Positions 24,785 through 37,200 of a DNA stretch of 64,000 nt are shown piece by piece. A program made the translations under genes and the position numbers. The stretch is taken from contig NC_092672.1 in the NCBI RefSeq assembly GCF_964355755.1, forward strand, positions 19,466,501 to 19,530,500, written 5' to 3'. The notes under the pieces were generated by a model. That model worked only from the letters and a program-made list of their open reading frames with translations, searched no databases and was not told the origin of the DNA. Numbering within the stretch: position 1 is the first letter of the stretch; each line of letters starts with the position of its first letter. Source of the stretch: Antedon mediterranea (Eukaryota > Echinodermata > Crinoidea > Comatulida > Antedonidae).

Positions 24785-26358
24785 GTAAAGTCATATATTT
24801 AACAAAATATAATAACTTTTTTTTCCAATTTAAAAAGTCTAGATTCATTTTTCATAAAATCTACAAATTGGAGTAGTAAAGATTTTGTCTGATTTAATGT
24901 TGTAATTATAGATACAAAATCTTCACTCATCTTAAACCTTATTTATTATATTAATGATTTACATTAATACATACTGTATACAACAAATACAATACATTAG
25001 TTTATATTTTTTAATGACAGGTTTGTCAAATATAATTGTGGCACATTTCAACAAATTACAGCATATAATTACTGTAGATAAAACCAAATTACATTTGCTC
25101 ATAAGAGCATTATTGTTCTACGGATGTGCCTTGAAAGCTTTGGTCTTTGCTCTATCGCCCTACTGTACACCATCTCTTGTAGTATAATATCCCACTACCC
25201 GGCCTGTGTTAAATATAAAGGCCTCCATGTATACTAATTCATATTATATTTACCTGTTTCAAATGAAAAAAATGGATAGCTAAACTGTTTTAAATTTAAA
25301 GAAATGCAGAGAATAATTTGCAAGCATCATAATTATATTTGAACATAATGAACATAACTACCTAAAAGGTAGTCTTCTTATTGTACCTTTTTAATATCCT
25401 AGATGTGGGTAAAGTACTTTACAAGAATCCTCTCTCACTTCTCATCTATTGTGCTGGCATACATATTTTATTTGTTTTATTCTTTGACTTTATTTATATA
25501 TTATCTTTCATTTACATTTAAGCCATTATTTGAAAACATTTTCTTATCTTATTTTATGCAATGTTATTATATTCTTCAATTTAAAGTTATGATGTTGATG
25601 TTTTCAACAACAGCTAGCTATAGAAAGAAAGTTGATTGAATATAATTATATGTAAATTTTTCAGAAAATTCAGTCGATGATCACTGGTTTAAAAAAAATA
25701 TAAATTTAATACAGTATTTAAAATGAATTAATGAAAAAAATTATGTATTTCTTCAATGGCTGCAAATGGTAACTGGCTGCAGACCTCTTAATTTATTTTA
25801 AAGTCAGGTTTTTCAAAATGTCCTCAACTTTGTCAATAAATGATCCAATATTGTGAAATAAGTAAATTTATTCTAATTTTAGCTTTTAATTATGTGAAAA
25901 TCAGTCTCATACTTAGTAACTTTATCAAAATTAAAGAAAAGATTGACATGATTATTTTTTTTATCACGAGAGCATAACGGTGTATTACTACTAGCAAGTT
26001 TTTAAAGGAAATAATGTTCCTCAAATTGTCTAGACTATAAAACAAGTCCTATAGTATAACAATTTGTCCTGATCAATTTTAAATTTGAGTGTTAAATAAA
26101 ACTTGTCTGCTAAATCTAAAACTTAGTTTTCTTCATCTCTCTGAAATAAAACATTGTTTGAATGCCTTTCTGATGAATTTGACAGTAAAACAAATGTAAT
26201 GTCATTGCAAACCATTGTTTATATCACCATGGTTATAAGGACAGTTTTAAAGAAAACTGAATAGGCCAAATTTGTTTTGTTACGTTTTGTGTCCAGGATT
26301 TGAATGTACAAAATATGTGAAAGATGGTCGTACAGCTCAGATGTGTTTACATACCATA
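24785..26358. other. AT-rich sequence, no gene seen
   Basis: No ANK-like exon, splice-bounded frame or named repeat was recognised. Confidence 0.35.
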
Positions 26359-27205
26359 GGCCCCGTTTCTGCTGCCAATCCCAAATATACCGTATAAATA
26401 TACCGTATATATACCGTATATGAAATTCGTGCACCGTTTCCGCTGCACATACTTCGTGGGTGGGCTGTAAAAAAAGTTGGCTTTCATTACCCAAAATGCA
26501 TTTTGTGAGACGGAAGTATGGATTGACCTAGAGTCTCGTGTAGTGAGGTTACATGACAAAAACAAAACAATGATGGTTTCTCAAAACGTCTTAGCATTGC
26601 TTTCTATTTTAAATCTAATGAGCAGAAGTGGCAACGAATTTACATCGCACAAACAATCTAGAAATGTAGAATGGGCATTGACTACAGTACATCCATGCAA
26701 AGAAGACGACGACATTTGCCGATAACTTTGGCGTTATTAAGTCTACCACAAATTCTGCTTTTATTTTGTTTGAGATACTTTTGTAAATCTCGGTATCTCT
26801 TCTGTTGCCATGTAGTCTCCCCCCAACCTTCGCTTCTCCCCACAATTGAATTGCAAAAATAGTTATTTCTTCAGTCCACATTGATATTTTGATCTGTTGC
26901 TTGCTTATTATACACGTGTGTCAATGCAGCAGAAAAACCAAACAAACGCGTCACGCTCTGTTAGTTTTTGAGCTCGTGTCATGGGCCGGGTCACATATAC
27001 GGTATATTTTGATTGCAGCAGAAACGGGGTACGAAATATACAGTACGGTATATTTTGGAATATACCGTATAATATCCACAAACGATGGGGATATTTATGC
27101 GGTATATATACCGCATATATATACGGTATATTTTTTATGAGACCCATTTCTGCTGCCAAAAAATATACCGTATATAAAATATACCGTATATATACGGTAT
27201 ATGAG
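26359..27205. mobile_element. TIR element with ATACCGTATA palindromes
   Basis: CCCCGTTTCTGCTGCCAATC with TATACCGTATA repeats begins at about 26361. The same sequence reads inward on the minus strand from about 27031 (GCAGCAGAAACGGGG). A third, direct end-like copy lies at about 27143-27190. About a dozen TACCGTAT or ATACGGTA words cluster at the two ends, and two form perfect palindromes: GCGGTATATATACCGC (near 27100) and ATACCGTATATATACGGTAT (near 27182). Between the ends is a Myb/SANT-like relic on the minus strand. TIRs plus a Myb-like gene suggest a PIF/Harbinger relative; no DDE transposase was found. Confidence 0.55.
26753..26881 (-). pseudogene. Myb/SANT-like DNA-binding domain fragment
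   Basis: From the ATG at 26881 the minus strand reads MWTEEITIFAIQLWGEAKV, then GGRLHGNRRDTEIYKSISNK. The pattern W-T-x-E-x-T, two hydrophobics, QLWGE, V, L-x-G, R, x-IY, x-I matches the first two helices of the trihelix/MADF-like Myb domain found in PIF/Harbinger accessory proteins and in animal regulators derived from them. The third helix with its usual cysteine-arginine-lysine segment is not visible. The frame continues to 26615 with unrelated residues, so the gene is truncated or an intron follows. It sits inside the TIR element at 26359-27205. Confidence 0.5.
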
Positions 27206-27852
27206 TGCGTAATACTGTAAATGCTTTATTTTAATTTTTTTTATTACCATTAAAATATACAATGTAGCTAATAGATTAAAAAGTCACCCATCTTCAAAAT
27301 TTGATTATAAAGGAAATGTGAAATTAATTAACATTTTGATTTTATTTATTTTATCTTCTTCTATCTTATTCTATGATTTATATACTATAGATGGTGTATC
27401 TGTCAGTGTTCTTTCTTCTTTTTTTAATTAAAAAATGCCCTTTTGCAGCAATGTCAAATGATCAAAGCTAAACATAATTGTCAAAAAATAATAATTATAT
27501 AAGATAGTTAACCTTTCCACCTGTAATTACTTAATTACAAGCTTAATTACAAGCTTTCTTATTCATCAAAATCATCACTAAGTTTGTTTACACTTGATAA
27601 ACTTTCTACAATGTAAATTATAATATTTTAAGCACTATTAGTTATTTCAAATTTACATGGAATAATATAGTTATTTATTAATCAATAATACTCCTCACAC
27701 TTATTTAAATTTTATTAATAGTGTACTGTAATTTAATAATATTGATAATATGCCAAACTGTTAAGTTAAATTGAGATTTGCTATTCTCTTTTAAAAAACC
27801 CCAATATATTCTATAGGCTAAATCATTCATAATTGATTGTATTTTTTAGTGT
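27206..27852. other. AT-rich sequence before duplication A
   Basis: Nothing recognised. Confidence 0.35.
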
Positions 27853-29306
27853 ATTCAAACTTTATTTGATCATCATCAGGAATGATGATAAAATGTAAGC
27901 ATTATTGTTAATATTATGGAATGCTTTATTAAATAGGTAACAGCAGTGATCATCATTGCTTTGCACAGTCTGTAGTATAATTAAAATGATTCCATCTTCT
28001 ATCATTGTTTTATTTATTCATCTTCTTCATCATTATAAGACAATAACAAACTCGTTTAAATATAAATCTACCCACTGTAATGTTGGTGTTGCTACAGTTT
28101 TTCATATTTTAGGACAATGACAGATTATCAATGCTTATCTTTATAGCATTCATTCAAGTATAAGCAATAATGTCAACAGTATATTATTTGGAAATCACAA
28201 TATAAAAAGATCAACTTTAATCATTTTGTAAAGTTTAATATTTCTTAACAGACTGTTCATTCTTTTAAATTAAATTTTAAATTCAAACATTAATTTATCC
28301 ACAAAATATCAATTATTAAAAATAAACTTAAAACTCTAATCGTGCCTTAAGTTGATCATTGACACTATTTTAACTAAAATAAATACCGGTAACTTAAATT
28401 TAAAGTTTAGTTAGCAAAGTTCAAAAGGATGAACTAAAACACCTAATAAAAACCATAAAAGAGGCTATACGAGGATGCTTGTTTTTCTTGTCTTATCATT
28501 ATTGAATGAATGTTATTGAATAAATGTTATTGAATTTAATTCACAGCCTACACATACAATAATATACAATAATGACAAAATTTGATGTTTTAATTAAGTT
28601 TAACTAAACATGAAAAACTACGATGTGTATTCCATGCGTACTGTACACCCATTTTTTATTGTTGCAAAGTTTCAAAATGACGCAATGAACTTTACTCCGT
28701 CCATTGGATTGAATGTTAAATTAACCAAATATAAGTCCCGATAATGAACAGAACAGAGTATGCTCAGTATACTGTGCATAAGCATGCGCAGATTAATATT
28801 TTGTGTAGATTACCGTCCCCCTTCGTCTACCGTCCTGTCATCATAAAGTCACTAGTAGGTTTTATTGTAAATTAATAGCACACTACGTGCAACAGCTAAT
28901 ACAGTAGTACTAATCATTGTCAGTATTTTCATTTTTGTTGTAAATGTATAGTCAACAGAGACCTCTTAGAATCAGGCTTCTGAGTCATGTCAGTCATATA
29001 TTCTACTCATTCACCTTTTACCAAAAATTTGGGATTTTTAAAATGTCTTTCTTTCCATCATATATATTCATTTATGACTGACAATTTCATTCTTATAGTT
29101 TCATTCTACTGTAGAACAATAATACTCTCTTTGTCATTACATTCAGCCTCTTACATTAACATTCAAATTAATTCAGAATAAACACATTTGGATGATGAAG
29201 CCTAAAAAAAAAAAAAACCAGAATAACTAAAATACAAATAAATTTTGATTTTTATATACATTACTTATACTACCTTTTATAGGTATAAACATACAGTGCT
29301 AGTTAA

Positions 29307-31002
29307 AGGGGATTCTGGGTTTAAAATTGCTTTTAAACATCGTTTATTTATTAAATAACAAATATTATAACAATAGACATGTCAGAATGAAGAAGTAATA
29401 ATGAGAAATTAAAAAAATTAAATTTCATATACATTTTAGTTTAAATTCATGCAAAGTCTGTTTTTCAGCAGCTTAGGGAAGCTCATTAATATTCATGAGA
29501 TATTCACAAAATCACGTCATCAGTGGATTCCAAACTTGCGACGTCATGTACGTTGTGTTTGTTGACTAATTTACATCTCTCTCCCTTGTCAAACGATGAC
29601 CACCCGATCATAATGAAATACATTTTTTGTAGATTTTCTAAGCTAGGCCTAAGTGTAATAACAGTAGCATATATTTATTTGACATTTAATGAAATACAAA
29701 ATTTAGTACAGATCATGGAGTCATAAATTATACTATTTTTATACCTCTATAGCAGGGAATAATTTCGCCAGTTTAGCATAGCAAAAAGCTATACAAAACA
29801 ACCTTAGCAAAAAATACAATACAAAACTATGTTCTTGACTAAAAAATCAGTTTGATTAGCAATTTTGCTAAACAAAATTTTCAAATGAAATTTTTCCCTG
29901 CTATAGTACAGATCGTATTCGGCTTCACGTACTAGCCTAAATCATTTTTTTTATGGGTGAGAGCCATTCTGACTAGGGATTCCATGCCACAATGGATGGC
30001 TACGTTAAAACATGGGGCCTATGGGCCTAGCTAGCCTACTAAACGATTGGCCCATAAATAACAAAACTCAGTGGATTCCAAACCCATCCTATCAACCAAA
30101 CTCAATAATAAACAATATAACCTAAAACGTTCTACAAAATCGGCTGTAAATATTGAGGCAAAACAAGGTCCGATTGCCGTCCGCACGTATGGTGTCTCGA
30201 TCGTCTAGTAGGCTTAAAATAGTTTACTCTCCTAAAAAGCGGATACTGCATCAAGCAAGTAGACCTAGTAGGAAGGAGACCTAGCCGATCCGGCCCAGTT
30301 AAAAATTGAGCTAGCTAGTGTACTGTAGTAGACCCTATGCGAATTGATACTACCAGTCCTTTTACTAGGCTACACTTGTTAAAATTAGCAATACTAATAT
30401 GTTTACAAATATTCCAACTCTCTCATTCGAGCTATATTATCTATACCATTCCGGTAGGTCGAATCGACCTTCAATCAAATACTGTACATCGTTCATGTTG
30501 TGATTATAGACGGGGTATACTCGACCCGACCAGTTTGGTATTGTATACTGTATCTGCTTATCACGTGACGATGCCAGGAATGGGCAGAGAGCACGTTTAT
30601 CGTCTCGCTCAGAAGGAATGTACAGACGGTACGCTTCATTGAATTTTAAGGGTTTTTCCCTATTGTCAGTGCGAAAATCGGCAAACGTAAACTGAATCTC
30701 CAAATGATTTTACACAATTGTGATGAATTTTCATAGAAAATTGACATTATAAATGGGAAGGCCGACTAAAATTACATCAGATAAGCATAATTTTACAAAA
30801 GTAATTGATATGGTTAATGATAACGAGTCGTCGGAAGATCAAAATTTTCCTATTCTGTAACAGTGTCATATCGCCGTAGCTTCACTTCACAGCCTTCATT
30901 CTGCTTCACCGCTCACTTTATAATAAGTGAAACTTTTACCGTTCAAGAGACAAACAATTATATTTTATTTTTTACTATTCATTTTAAACCCGGAACCCCG
31001 CT
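29307..31002. mobile_element. TTAA-flanked MITE, family A, copy 2
   Basis: TTAA at 29303-29306 and 31003-31006; terminal repeats AGGGGATTCTGGGTTT and its partner ACCCGGAACCCCGCT. It matches 22095-23986 in reverse orientation. Copy B of the segmental duplication has no element at the matching place (47871-47890), so this insertion is later than the A/B duplication. It carries its own nested 148-bp insertion. Confidence 0.85.
29753..29900. mobile_element. 148-bp MITE nested inside family A copy 2
   Basis: Inverted ends CAGGGAATAATTTC and GAAATTTTTCCCTG (one mismatch), flanked on both sides by CTATAG. The matching place in copy 1 of the host MITE (reverse complement near 23536) has no insert. 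CAGGG ends recall hAT elements, but an 8-bp target duplication is not seen; a TA target is also possible because CTATAG is itself palindromic. Confidence 0.75.
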
Positions 31003-31465
31003 TTAAAAGTAAATAACAGTCAACCAAAATAAAACTTGGTTTACTAAAGCTTTGGTTGCCAACGCAATGTAGGCGCTACGCAAGTGAGTTGACCATTAAC
31101 AAGCAACAGTTCGTATAATCCATCACATTGCGATTGGTCAATTTGCTTGATTTAATTTACAAAAAAATTGGATAGACTACAGACAAATGGACAGACTAAA
31201 TGTTGGGACAAACAAACTTATTACATGCAATTATTACTCAGTAATCACCTCTGTAGTCCCATGGGTACTCTTTAAAATAGTTATTGATTACAGTGCCTTA
31301 AAATATTCTTTAAATAATAATTGTGTAAATGAATTTCACCAGAACCTTTACCATGCTAATCCATATCAATACTTTGAGTTACAATTGTAGATAATATATT
31401 GATATTCATTTGTAGCTATACACTAGGCTTCATTATCTTAAGATTATTAGAGTATGCGTATTCAG

Positions 31466-33165
31466 CAGTATGATCATACACACTGTTTATATTTTGTATG
31501 GTGTAACGAGTACAGGGGTAGGCCTATAGCTACAGCAGTAGGTCATAATCACTGTTTATATTTTGTGTGGTGTAGTACGGACAGGGGTAGACCTATAGCT
31601 GCAGCAGTAGGTCATAATCACTGTTTATATTTTATGTGGTGTAGTAGGTACAGTGGTAGGGGTTCCTATACTACAGCAGTATGGTCATAATCACTGTTTA
31701 TATTTTATGTGGTGTAGTAGGTACAGTGGTAGGGGTTCCTATACTACAGCAGTATGGTCATAATCACTGTTTATATTTTATGTGGTGTAGTAGGTACAGT
31801 GGTAGGGGTTCCTATACTACAGCAGTATGGTCATAATCACTGTTTATATTTTATGTGGTGTAGTAGGTACAGTGGTAGGGGTTCCTATACTACAGCAGTA
31901 TGGTCATAATCACTGTTTATATTTTATGTGGTGTAGTAGGTACAGTGGTAGGGGTTCCTATACTACAGCAGTATGGTCATAATCACTGTTTATATTTTAT
32001 GTGGTGTAGTAGGTACAGGGGTAGGCCTATAGCTACAGCAGTAGGTCATAATCACTGTTTATATTTTATGTGGTGTGTAGTAGGTATAGTGGTAGACCTA
32101 TACTAGCTACAGCAGTATGGTCATAATCACTGTTTATATTTTATGTGGTGTAGTAGGTACAGTGGTAGGGGTTCCTATACTACAGCAGTATGGTCATAAT
32201 CACTGTTTATATTTTATGTGGTGTAGTAGGTACAGTGGTAGGGGTTCCTATACTACAGCAGTATGGTCATAATCACTGTTTATATTTTATGTGGTGTAGT
32301 AGGTACAGGGGTAGGCCTATAGCTACAGCAGTAGGTCATAATCACTGTTTATATTTTGTGTGGTGTATAGTAGGTACAGTGGTAGACCTATACTAGCTAC
32401 AGCAGTATGGTCATAATCACTGTTTATATTTTATGTGGTGTAGTAGGTACAGTGGTAGGGGTTCCTATACTACAGCAGTATGGTCATAATCACTGTTTAT
32501 ATTTTATGTGGTGTAGTAGGTACAGTGGTAGGGGTTCCTATACTACAGCAGTATGGTCATAATCACTGTTTATATTTTATGTGGTGTAGTAGGTACAGTG
32601 GTAGGGGTTCCTATACTACAGCAGTATGGTCATAATCACTGTTTATATTTTATGTGGTGTAGTAGGTACAGTGGTAGGGGTTCCTATACTACAGCAGTAT
32701 GGTCATAATCACTGTTTATATTTTGTGTGGTGTATAGTAGGTACAGTGGTAGGGGTTCCTATACTACAGCAGTATGGTCATAATCACTGTTTATATTTTG
32801 TGTGGTGTATAGTAGGTACAGTGGTAGGGGTTCCTATACTACAGCAGTATGGTCATAATCACTGTTTATATTTTGTGTGGTGTATAGTAGGTACAGTGGT
32901 AGGGGTTCCTATACTACAGCAGTATGGTCATAATCACTGTTTATATTTTGTGTGGTGTATAGTAGGTACAGTGGTAGGGGTTCCTATACTACAGCAGTAT
33001 GGTCATAATCACTGTTTATATTTTGTGTGGTGTATAGTAGGTACAGTGGTAGGGGTTCCTATACTACAGCAGTATGGTCATAATCACTGTTTATATTTTG
33101 TGTGGTGTATAGTAGGTACAGTGGTAGGGGTTCCTATACTACAGCAGTATGGTCATAATCACTTA
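31466..33165. repeat. 73/75-bp minisatellite, about 23 units
   Basis: The unit reads GTCATAATCACTGTTTATAT, then TTTATGTGGTG, TAGTAGGTACAGTGGTAGGG and GTTCCTATACTACAGCAGTATG. Most units are 73 bp. A near-perfect run at about 32700-33150 has 75-bp units (GTGTATAGTAGG), which keeps one frame open as a 25-residue periodic peptide. A four-unit block of about 290 bp (near 31900-32190) recurs at about 32190-32480, a higher-order repeat. Copies B and C hold only about 5 and 3 units. Confidence 0.92.
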
Positions 33166-33408
33166 TAGGGCTGGAAATCATTCAAATATACACACTGTTT
33201 ATATTTTGTGGTGCAGTGGGTACAGTAGTATGGCTGCATCAGTGTGATCATACTCACGTAGGGCTGGAAATTAAAAGTATGGTAGTATATGTGACCTGTT
33301 TTTAGTCTAGTTGACAAAGTTATTGAACTTGATTCTTCATTATGTAAACATTTAAATATTTGAATTAATAGTAATACTAAAGATTTCTTAAAACAATAAT
33401 TGCATTGC

Positions 33409-33779
33409 TCCGATACTATCAAGCAGTGATACGACCAGTTCTTGAATATGCCTGTGCTGTTTGGTCCCCGAGTTTATCCAAAGCACAATCTGACCAAATC
33501 GAACATGTCCAAAGAAGAGCGTGTAACATAATATACCCCGATGGTACCTCGTATGCTGATACCCGCAGATACCTTAACATCATCACTCTATCTGAACGCC
33601 GCGAGAAGTTGTCAAGAAAATTCTTTGATAAAATGAAAAAAGAAGATCATATATTATACTCTCTCTTACCTAAACCTCCCACACACAACCATCAGCTCCG
33701 ACGCGTAGATCGTTCACCCTCTCCAAAGTCCGGACACAACTCACAAAAAACTTTCCACGGAGTTTTCAATGATTGGTGA
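33409..33779 (+). pseudogene. C-terminal end of a non-LTR retrotransposon reverse transcriptase
   Basis: The frame has YYQAVIRPVLEYACAVWSPS, then LSKAQSDQIEHVQRRA, IIYPD, and LSERREKLSRKFFDK. This is the thumb and C-terminal region typical of CR1/L2/Jockey-type reverse transcriptases, where the consensus is VIRPxLEYAxxVWxPxL, then QxxRA, then LxxRRExLxxKFF. The catalytic YADD core, the endonuclease and ORF1 are absent through 5' truncation. The fragment is about 120 residues and uninterrupted, so the insertion is fairly young. It cannot act alone. The clade is not decided from this fragment. Confidence 0.85.
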
Positions 33780-33995
33780 ATGATCATAAACTGAGTTATG
33801 ATAAGCAAATTGTGAACCCCTTTTGGTTTGTGTTACTGGATGTACTATGATGGCCATTGAAAGACTGATTTGTGGACTATGATATATTTTAGTATTACTT
33901 GTTTGGACTGTGTTATACTATGTTTTTTTTATATATATTTACTATTATATTTATGTCAACTTCATCACTGTTTACTTGATGCAATAAAGGAAATA

Positions 33996-34028
<33 letters not shown>
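33409..34028 (+). mobile_element. 5'-truncated LINE
   Basis: Copy B reads straight from AACAATAATTGCATTGC to a sequence like AATTGAAAATATGCTG. Copy A has 620 bp between these. The insert carries the end of a reverse-transcriptase reading frame, a stop at 33777, a 200-bp 3' UTR, AATAAA at 33983-33988 and an (AAT)n tail to 34028. AATAATTGCA occurs at both edges and may be the target duplication, merged with the tail. Confidence 0.85.
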
Positions 34029-34285
34029 TGCAAATGAAAAGATGCTGATTTTTCTAAATGTCAGGCCTTCTATCTGATGGTTTGTATCCTAATATAATTG
34101 TTTGGCGACTTTTTCAATTTCATTTTATAACTTGATACAACTAATTTCAACATTTGCTCTTCTAGTACTCCTTTTTAATTTTATCTGAATTGTTCACATT
34201 CCTCAAATATGTATCATGGATGTTCAAAGGAGACTTTAATACCATATAACCATAACATCTTTATTATAGGCCTAATTAATAGAGA

Positions 34286-37200
34286 GTTTGTTTACATTTA
34301 ATTATCGTAGGAGGAGATAGGAAAATGCGAAGTGTCCTCGTATTATTGTCTGCGGGTATTTTTCAAATTGGACATCCATTAGACAGTGTATACCACGATC
34401 GGAAAACACCCCTATTTGGGGCAAATCGTTGAACCTAAATTCGTTTTAATCGTCAATAACTAATTATCGAATTCAATTTAATTAGTAAACAGGGTTACAT
34501 CAGGTGGTTAAAATCAGTACCGAAAGTACGAACCAACTTTACATACCATCGAGTAAACATTCTAGAAATAACGCGCGATTTACCGAATTTTGCCCTTACG
34601 TAAATTTATATATTGATATCAGGTGCTTAATTAATATTTTGATTAATTTTCAACATTTGTCCAATTGTCCAATTGAAATGCGTTGTTTTGTCAAATAAGT
34701 TGACTCCAGTATGTTTCCTTGTACTAATAGGCCTATTGTTAAATAATATTTATTTATTTTACTTACTCTGGAAGCACCTTCATTCAAGAAGTGTGCCACT
34801 GTTTCTAAAGTGTAGCTTCCAAATAAATTATTATATTATATGTAAAAAAAGTGGAGTAAAGTTACTTTAGGTAACTAATTAATTATAAAGGCATTCATTT
34901 TAAATGTGTTATAATTATAGCTAATTCTTTATCTTGTTATTTACTTTATTAATATTAAAAATAAACTTCCAACAGCAAGGAGTTATTTAATATATATTTA
35001 ATAGTGAAAATACCTCTATGAGAATCCCTACCAACTAGCCAGCAAGTTTGGAATAGCCAACATGCATTTGAGCAGTGGGGTGTGTGTAATAATTAGAATA
35101 GCCACAAGGATATCTCAGAAAAATTTTACTTTTTAACTACTGGACAGATTTTTTTGAAAAAAAATCTAATAATTCTTAAAATAATGCAAGACTATAGCAA
35201 TCATGCTTAATAACGAAAAAGTTATTGTGAATATTACTGAAATTGTGTTCAGGCAGAATGAGTTTATATCACACTTCCTGTTCACCAAGATAAATTAAAC
35301 AGATAAGATTGTAATCCTTTTTTTTCCACTTTGACTGGTGACTCTACTTGTAATGATTGTTTATTCTTACTATAGGCGCTATGCCTGAACCTATTACGGT
35401 TATGGTATGCACTAAATATGTCCATCATTATGGGATTAAATATTATCCTGATTTAGGCTATTTATTAAATAATAATATATTACGAACTGAGGCCTACTAT
35501 TATAGTAGGCCTATGTGTAGCCACAAATCGTTAAACGATGTATAATTTAGTCCTACAATGTCACTGAACTCTAAGTATGTGATCGTAAAAATCATAAATA
35601 ATTTAATTATACAATATCAGACTAAAATAGAAGAATTTTAGTTTTGCTAACACTTGGTATCATACGACGTAACGCTCTCACGTTACGAAAGAAAATGATG
35701 ACGGTGGTACGTTGGTACGTTCCCACATGAGGGCGTGGTTGCGGACGGGTCCATTATAATGCAGGGGTGTTCTAGGAACTTTTCACTTTCGTATCTAAGC
35801 CCTCCCTCTGGAGAGCACGGGCTATTGTCGGTTTATACAGGTAAGCTAGCACTCATAGACTACTAACACCACTACTGGTTTGTGTAATAATATAGACTGA
35901 AACATAAATTAAATGTCATATACAGTAATAAAAATAAGAAATTGTGTCGTTGGAATTCTAATATACGTATATTTTTGAATATTCATGAGAACAAATTATA
36001 TAATTTTTTTCATGCGCGCACTAAAATATGATTTTAAAATAAGTTGGAGTCTTTAATATGCTACAAAATGCACTAGGGTTATTAAATTAAAAAGTTGCTT
36101 AAACGGTAAAATTTCGATTTACCAAATGATACGTCTATGGCTTGATAAAAAATATGATTAATTTGTTAGCTGGTATAAAAACTGCGATATCTCCGTGAAA
36201 ATTTACTCGATTTTTAAACGGTTTTTTCGAGAAAAAAGCTCAAAGAACAATGAACAACTGCACAAAGGTCATGCTTCACTATGATGTATTAGAAACTACT
36301 GCGCAGCCTCTGTTTACTTTTACTGAAAAAATGGTTTACAAATTGATAACTGTATTTCAAATGAAGACTATGTTATTGTTACATGCAAAAAAGCACTGAA
36401 TTCAAGACTGACATTTTTGTACAGGCATGCTAACTTCTTAGACATGCAAAGTAGACACTTTTATGCTCTGCAATAATTCAATGTGTTTTCGACTACTGCA
36501 TGCTACATCAGTCTTGTATTCTGGTATAACTTCACTCCTCAAAATAAACTGTAACCCTAAATAAAATTGTACAGTTTTTTCTTATCACCCACTAACAATC
36601 AACCACTAATGAAACAATTTCATTAACCACTAATGTACAAAACTTCATTAAAGTAGAAAATTAGTTTAGAGTTATTTTGGAAATATTCTATATTTTTTTG
36701 TGGAGAAAACATTTTTTAATTTGTTGAACTTCAGTTTTAATCCTATGTGTCTTTGTCAATTCTCTATGTTTTTCTTCTCTGAGACAAATATGGTACTACA
36801 TTTTTCACATGTACGCTGAACTTTTGTCTGTCCCACTTAATAAAGTTGAATTGTCGAGTTTGTTGAATTTAGCCTGGTTAGTGTCTGTCCGTTCATTCGT
36901 TAATTTTAATATTTTTACAACTGTAGGACATACAGTATAGGGTCTTTACTTTTTATAGGGTCTATTGAACCTAGTTTGACTGTCTGTCCATCCTTCAGTT
37001 CTCATTTTTAACCTTTGGACTAAGTGTATTTAATAAAAAATGCCGCCTTCGGTTTTTTGCGAGTGGGAGACGTGGAAATGACAATTCACAACGAGAGTAT
37101 CTCCCCAATCCCCTATTAGAACAAAGTAAATTCTCTTATCTAATTATAATTTGAGTAGAATATAAAAAATGATGAAATATAATGAAACACCTAACTTTTT

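Larger units (their letters stand above)
27853..34285. repeat. Segmental duplication copy A (with later insertions)
   Basis: From TCAAACTTTATTTGATC at about 27855 the sequence matches 46165 onward, with the same order of segments. It is interrupted by a MITE (29307-31002) and a LINE (33409-34028) that are absent from copy B. It resumes at 34029-34285 with GATGCTGATTTTTCTAAATG and ends near TTTATTATAGGCCTA. No ANK exon follows this copy. Confidence 0.85.

Noticed and set aside
26889-27220. Overlapping tyrosine/valine-rich open frames
   Set aside because: They are translations of the TATACCGTATA palindrome cluster in several frames.
32626-33168. 180-codon open frame with a 25-residue period
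   Set aside because: It covers only the 75-bp units of the minisatellite; neighbouring 73-bp units shift the frame, so no protein is conserved.
34286-36000. ANK exon following duplication copy A
   Set aside because: Copies B and C are followed by an ANK exon, but I found no TALH-like exon or GTAAGTCATA donor after copy A.
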